In this document: one piece after another, positions 56,301-62,300 of the stretch
Numbering within the stretch: the first letter of the stretch is position 1
How the letters are laid out: each line of letters begins with the position of its first letter
Assembly (NCBI RefSeq): GCF_910592395.1
Contig: NC_088318.1
Coordinates: 15,006,349 to 15,070,348, forward strand
Reading direction: 5' to 3'
DNA length: 64,000 nt
DNA from: Lineus longissimus
Taxonomy: Eukaryota; Nemertea; Pilidiophora; Heteronemertea; Lineidae
Made by a program: the position numbers and the translations under genes
The notes under the pieces: model-generated
The model's input: the letters and a program-made list of their open reading frames with translations, nothing else
The model's database searches: none
What the model was told of the DNA's origin: nothing

Positions 56301-59300
56301 AAGATCATTGGTTTCTAAGCTGATCAACGTCCGTTACCCTAAGACGGGTCACTCGGGATCCAAAGTTCTTTCACCAATCCACTGTTATTTCTTAGACGCA
56401 GCGAACTGGACGAAAGCATCAACTTCTACTAAATAACACCAGATAGAGCTGACTGCAAAATGGAACGCAAGTTCCTTTGTCATCATTATTTTGTAATTCG
56501 TAATTCATATTCGTGATCTTACAGGCATTTTAACAAGCGGGCCCAGACTGCCAGTCAGCTAAACAGCTATTCAGCTTAGAGTTCAGAGCAGATGTCATTT
56601 AGCGATTTTACTCATTATTCGTCTTTGGTCTTGAAACCAACCCCCTTGAAATCTCATAATGATTTCACCATCGTATCGAATGCTTGGTTTTTTTCACTGG
56701 GACCATTCTACATCATCTGTTGCAGACAGATGAAAAGATACATACCTTATCCAAGGGTTTAACACTCCCATCAGTGTTATTTTTATACTCGATACTGAAG
56801 CCATTGATACCTGTCTGATTTAATAGCACGATCTTCTTGACCTCAACTGGCAGTTCCCCTGGTTCGACCAATGTAATTATCAGCTCAGTTTCTTTTTGAT
56901 CTGACTCAAATCTATTTGCACTGCCAGGTGTTAGGTCCTCTGGCTTTGAATCTTGGTTGTCAGTCGTGATGTCACTCTTTGCATTTATGTCACCTGACGA
57001 CATTCCCTCTACCTCCTTGCAAGGTACTGGCGTTGCTGAGGTACAAATGGGGAAAAGTTCTTAGATATAGTAACTAACCTCATGTAATTGTAACTATTTC
57101 ACATGAATGTGATGAAAAGGATGATTGTCATCCTTTTCATTTTGTAATCGGGGAAGCGATCATGACAGCGCATAGTCCCCATTGCATTACTTATGAATTC
57201 ATGCACATTACCACATTGAAAGCAAATAACATTCCAGTTATTAATTTTCAAGAAAGTGCGAGTGATGGCCGATAGCCAACGGCTAATGGAGGGGATTGAC
57301 TTTATTGGCTAAAATGATTGAAAAACTCTGTAAGCTATTGAACGAAAGGTTCAATGAAATAATTACCTGTGGGACTAGTTGTCGTTGTAGGCGGTGCAGT
57401 TGTTGCTATAATGTAGAGGATGTTTTAACTGTGTGAGATTTCAGTCTAGGACAAGGACAGAAAGCATTTTTCCTCTATGAAATAAATGTTTTTCAACTTT
57501 TGAAAAACATATTATGATTTTTTCGACCAACACGAATATGCACCCTGTGGAGGTTTTTAAGCGAAATAGGCACACCAATTTCTTTTTCAGATGAGATATT
57601 CAAGGTGATATTAACATATCAAATTTGCTAATCTCAAAGTGCTCGACTTGTGTGAGAGACAGAAACATGAAGTCAACTAATAATGTTTTTCAGTTTGTTC
57701 GTAAATAGCAGACAGCAGCATCAAACCAAATCAAATGGATATTTGTGTTGTAGGGCGTTCAATGGACAAATCGATATTAATGTCATTGTGCAAGTTCCTT
57801 GCAAAACTGAAGTGTCATATCTGATTATCACAAATATATCAACCCGTGGAAAAGATAGAAACATAAAATCATGTTTATTTGTTGTTATATACACTAGTAT
57901 TTAGTGCCCACCCAATATCTGTACCACAGCTATGTTCTCTCCCTACTTACTGTTCTTTACGGGGAAGCAGGCAAACACTTCCAAATAGAACTTCACTGCT
58001 ACGTCCGGTTCTTCTTGATAAACGATAATTTTGATGACCCTTGTAAATAGCGGTTCTTTTAATTCCAATTCCTCCTCCTCATCGAATTTCTCGCCAGATG
58101 GAATTTGGTTCGTTTTCTAAACAAAACAAAAGTACCAAGTGTTAGTGTTGAAAATTCAAAAGATTTCTTGCATTCTGTTGTTACCTGCTCATTTTTGCGC
58201 ATAAAAACTTGTTCCCAATATTTATCGGACACCTCGCCTGTCACTAGTGTCAGTTGGGCATAACGCTCACTGTGGTTCCAATGTACACTTCAAAACACTG
58301 ACAGGTCGGTACATGCAGATTAATGTACACATAGCAACGGGTAAAAATGCTGTTAATAGCGAGTTTCTGCAAATCTCACGAATTACAAATTACGAATTAC
58401 AAATTGCTATTCATCCGAGAAAGATACAACAAGATCATTGGTTTCTAAGCTGATCAACGTCCGTTACCCTAAGACGGGTCACTCGGGATCCAAAGTTCTT
58501 TCACCAATCCACTGTTATTTCTTAGACGCAGCGAACTGGACGAAAGCATCAACTTCTACTAAATAACACCAGATAGAGCTGACTGCAAAATGGAACGCAA
58601 GTTCCTTTGTCATCATTATTTTGTAATTCGTAATTCATATTCGTGATCTTACAGGCATTTTAACAAGCGGGCCCAGACTGCCAGTCAGCTAAACAGCTAT
58701 TCAGCTTAGAGTTCAGAGCAGATGTCATTTAGCGATTTTACTCATTATTCGTCTTTGGTCTTGAAACCAACCCCCTTGAAATCTCATAATGATTTCACCA
58801 TCGTATCGAATGCTTGGTTTTTTTCACTGGGACCATTCTACATCATTTGTTGCAGACAGATGAAAAGATACATACCTTATCCAAGGGTTTAACACTCCCA
58901 TCAGTGTTATTTTTATACTCGATACTGAAGCCATTGATACCTGTCTGATTTAATAGCACGATCTTCTTGACCTCAACTGGCAGTTCCCCTGGTTCGACCA
59001 ATGTAATTATCAGCTCAGTTTCTTTTTGATCTGACTCAAATCTATTTGCACTGCCAGGTGTTAGGTCCTCTGGCTTTGAATCTTGGTTGTCAGTCGTGAT
59101 GTCACTCTTTGCATTTATGTCACCTGACGACATTCCCTCTACCTCCTTGCAAGGTACTGGCGTTGCTGAGGTACAAATGGGAAAAAGTTCTTAGATATAC
59201 ATGTAGTAACTAACCTCATGTAATTGTAACTATTTCACATGAATGTGATGAAAAGGATGATTGTCATCCTTTTCATTTTGTAATAGGCATGATAAGAGGC

Positions 59301-62300
59301 TTATTATCTGAATTAGAGGTGTTTGACTTGATCCATATCGGGTGGCCCAAAAAATCGTATTGTAAATTCAAATATCTTTTGCACAAAGTTCACTGATACA
59401 CCAACAATTTAGTCGTGGAACGAAACCTGTCTTGTCTGCGAGCAGCGGTCAAACCGAATCATTGACCAAAGCAAATGATAAATATTTAATTTAATCTGAC
59501 TTACAGGTTGTCACAGTAGTCGTTGAAACTGAAGCTTAAAAGAAGATTAATACACAGTTAGTGACTTGCCACAAAATTGATACGTCAAGTGTGTCTCACT
59601 CCCACTTGAAATAGGGAGATTCTGCTCCATGCGACTTCCTGAGATGAAGATCGTTATACTAGACAAGTTTTGCAACCCCAACGAACGACGAAGTACGAAC
59701 TACAGAGGCCCGTGCAGTGTCATCCGACACTCGTTATACGTCTATGTTATACTAGGAATCGAGAAGTTCTTATTTTTAAAGTCCAGTAAAAAATTGCTTC
59801 GTCGTTCTTAGCTGTTCATAAGAGTTGTGAAACCTGACAATTCATCGGGCTTTGAGTCGAATGCTTTATTGATCATGCACTCTGTTTGTCTCATTGATTA
59901 TTGAGTGGAGAGCAGTCCCAATAATCATATATATCCTCAATTCTGACCGGAATGGTTGGCAAGTGTTTGTTGTCTGACTATCAGTTTTATCTATCTCAAA
60001 TTCAGGGTCTTTCAAGAAGACAATCGATCTAGAATGCTGGATGTAAACTAAAGATCAAATTACTTCACTAGTAACAATATGAGTTAATTCATAATCACTA
60101 GCGTATTGGAGGTATCATAGGGTAATAAGAACAAAGACTGATAAATCTTTTTACTGAAAACATCTTGCAATACACCATGCCGTTCAGAAGTAAAACGTAT
60201 CCTATGCTTTAATCATATGACCTAATATGCTTACTTGTCACTTCCTCGAAGCAGGCAAACAGTTTCGACTTCAGTGAGAATGGCTTGCTTTCATCAGCTG
60301 GGAATACCGTGATAGTTATCCTAGTAACAAGTGTCCCTGCGTTGAAAACAGCAGTCGCGGTGGACTCAAAAGTGTTGGTGTTGTCAGGCTTGTCTGGCCC
60401 TATAACATCATCCTATAGAAATATAGAAATATAGTAATGTGTTATGTCTTAGTCATTATTAAGGTTTTGTTCTTGGTGTTGGTGTTGGTATGTTGGTGCT
60501 GTACTGTAGAGCTAATCAAGCCTCTGGTATCAAGTGCGGGTGTCTCACACTATAATTTTTCCATTAAAGACCCACCCTTTTCTATAGACAGTGGAGAAGA
60601 ACAGATCTTCTTGCCATTTCATGTTTGAGCAGCATATGGATAGGATCTCATAGTACATCATGCAATGCAATACCGTACTATGCATAAAAAAGCTACCTGG
60701 ATGAGTTATCGCGAACCGACCAGTTCAGATTCCTCCTCTTTAAATCCATATGAAATCCAAAGTGTCAAAAAAGCATAAAACCTACCTTGCCGACTGGTTT
60801 GTTAGGTTCACCTGGTCTATCCGTTGTCAGCTTGAAACTATCGATATTTTCAATGTTAGCGAAGGATAAGGATCCCAACTGAACAATTTTTGGGGTAAAT
60901 GCAATGGTAATAGTGATGGTTTTGGCGCCATCGCTTGATTCGAGCCCCTTTACTGGGTTGCTAGATGGCGGATTTGGTCTCAAATATTTCACTTCATTTT
61001 TGGCACCAGTTATCGTTATTGATCCGTCAGGAATTATCAACGGCGTAGTCATGCCATCTACCTCCAAGCAAGGATTTTCCGCTAGAAAGAAAAGTTAAAA
61101 TAGTTTTTGTTCCATATATATTTGATGTGATGCAACACTTAAGCGGAATGGATATTTTCCACGCAAAGTCAGCCGACTCACATTTCTGATTTTGACCTCA
61201 AATGTTTTCCATGCGAGGAAGGGAATTTCGTGATGCAACCAATCGATGAGGTCAAATCAACATTTCCAACATCTTTTCTTCTAAAGTTAAACAATGTTTC
61301 TTGTTCATATAAAACACGCATTATTTAATGAATGGCGACGCGCTGCCTGAGATAATGATGACACTCAATAACCCCGCTACTGCGACGAAAACGGAAATGA
61401 AGTAGGGTCGAATTAGCGGGTGACATGAAGTCCAGAACTCCGCGTGCACTCGCGTAGTACGATTTCTTTCGCAACAGTAGTTGTGCGTGCTAAAAATAAT
61501 GAATAACGCGTTTTTTTTCTATATTAGAGCTGCAAAATATTTGGAACAACATCGAACAGGAGAACAAACCAACTGAAGTTAAAAGCCACACGTCTAATAT
61601 TTGGAACAAAGAGTGACCATGTGGCCTCTTCTCCTGTTGCCGTCTGTGAAGTATTCAATTTATATTCAAATATAATGCAAGCAGAAAATATCAAAAAGCC
61701 GTATATATGGGCAATCAAAACAATTATATAGAACTGAGAGATAAATAAAAAGTTACCTAGTGTTGTGGTAGTTTCAAATGGTGTAGTTGTTACTGGTGTA
61801 GTTGCTAAAAATAAAAGCATGGAAAATGTTTGAGTTGTGTGGGAATGGAAGGAAATACATGTACAATATTTTAGGATTATCAATCATTAACATTCAAAAT
61901 GGCAGAAGGCTAAATGACTTCACCTATAAACCCGTGATCTACAGTATACCGTACGAAAGCCCAGGATTCGAAATTCTAGATTCAAAACTTGACTTCGACA
62001 TTCAAAACTCGACATCGAGATTCAAAACTTGACTTCGAAATTCAAAACTGGACTTCGAAATTCAAAATTTGACTTCGAAATTCAAACCTCGACGTCGAAA
62101 TTCAAAACTTGACTTCGAAATTCAAAAGTCGACCTTAAATTCAAAACTTGAAATTGACCAATGACCAATGGTCTTCATGTGTGTGTAATATTGTTATAAT
62201 TGTATGTTACTATGTGCACTTTGTACAGTCTAGCTCATATTAACATCCACACCTACTTCAAACGATATTTCCCACACTAATGGCACGAAATGCAATGCGG

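Larger units (their letters stand above)
55017..59284. repeat. Tandem segmental duplication, two 2.13-kb copies
   Basis: Copy 1 (about 55017-57146) and copy 2 (about 57147-59284) differ by only a handful of bases plus a 6-bp insertion (catgta) at about 59199. Each carries one A exon, one B exon and one linker exon. Identity extends through introns, so the event is recent, unless it is an assembly duplicate. Confidence 0.95.
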
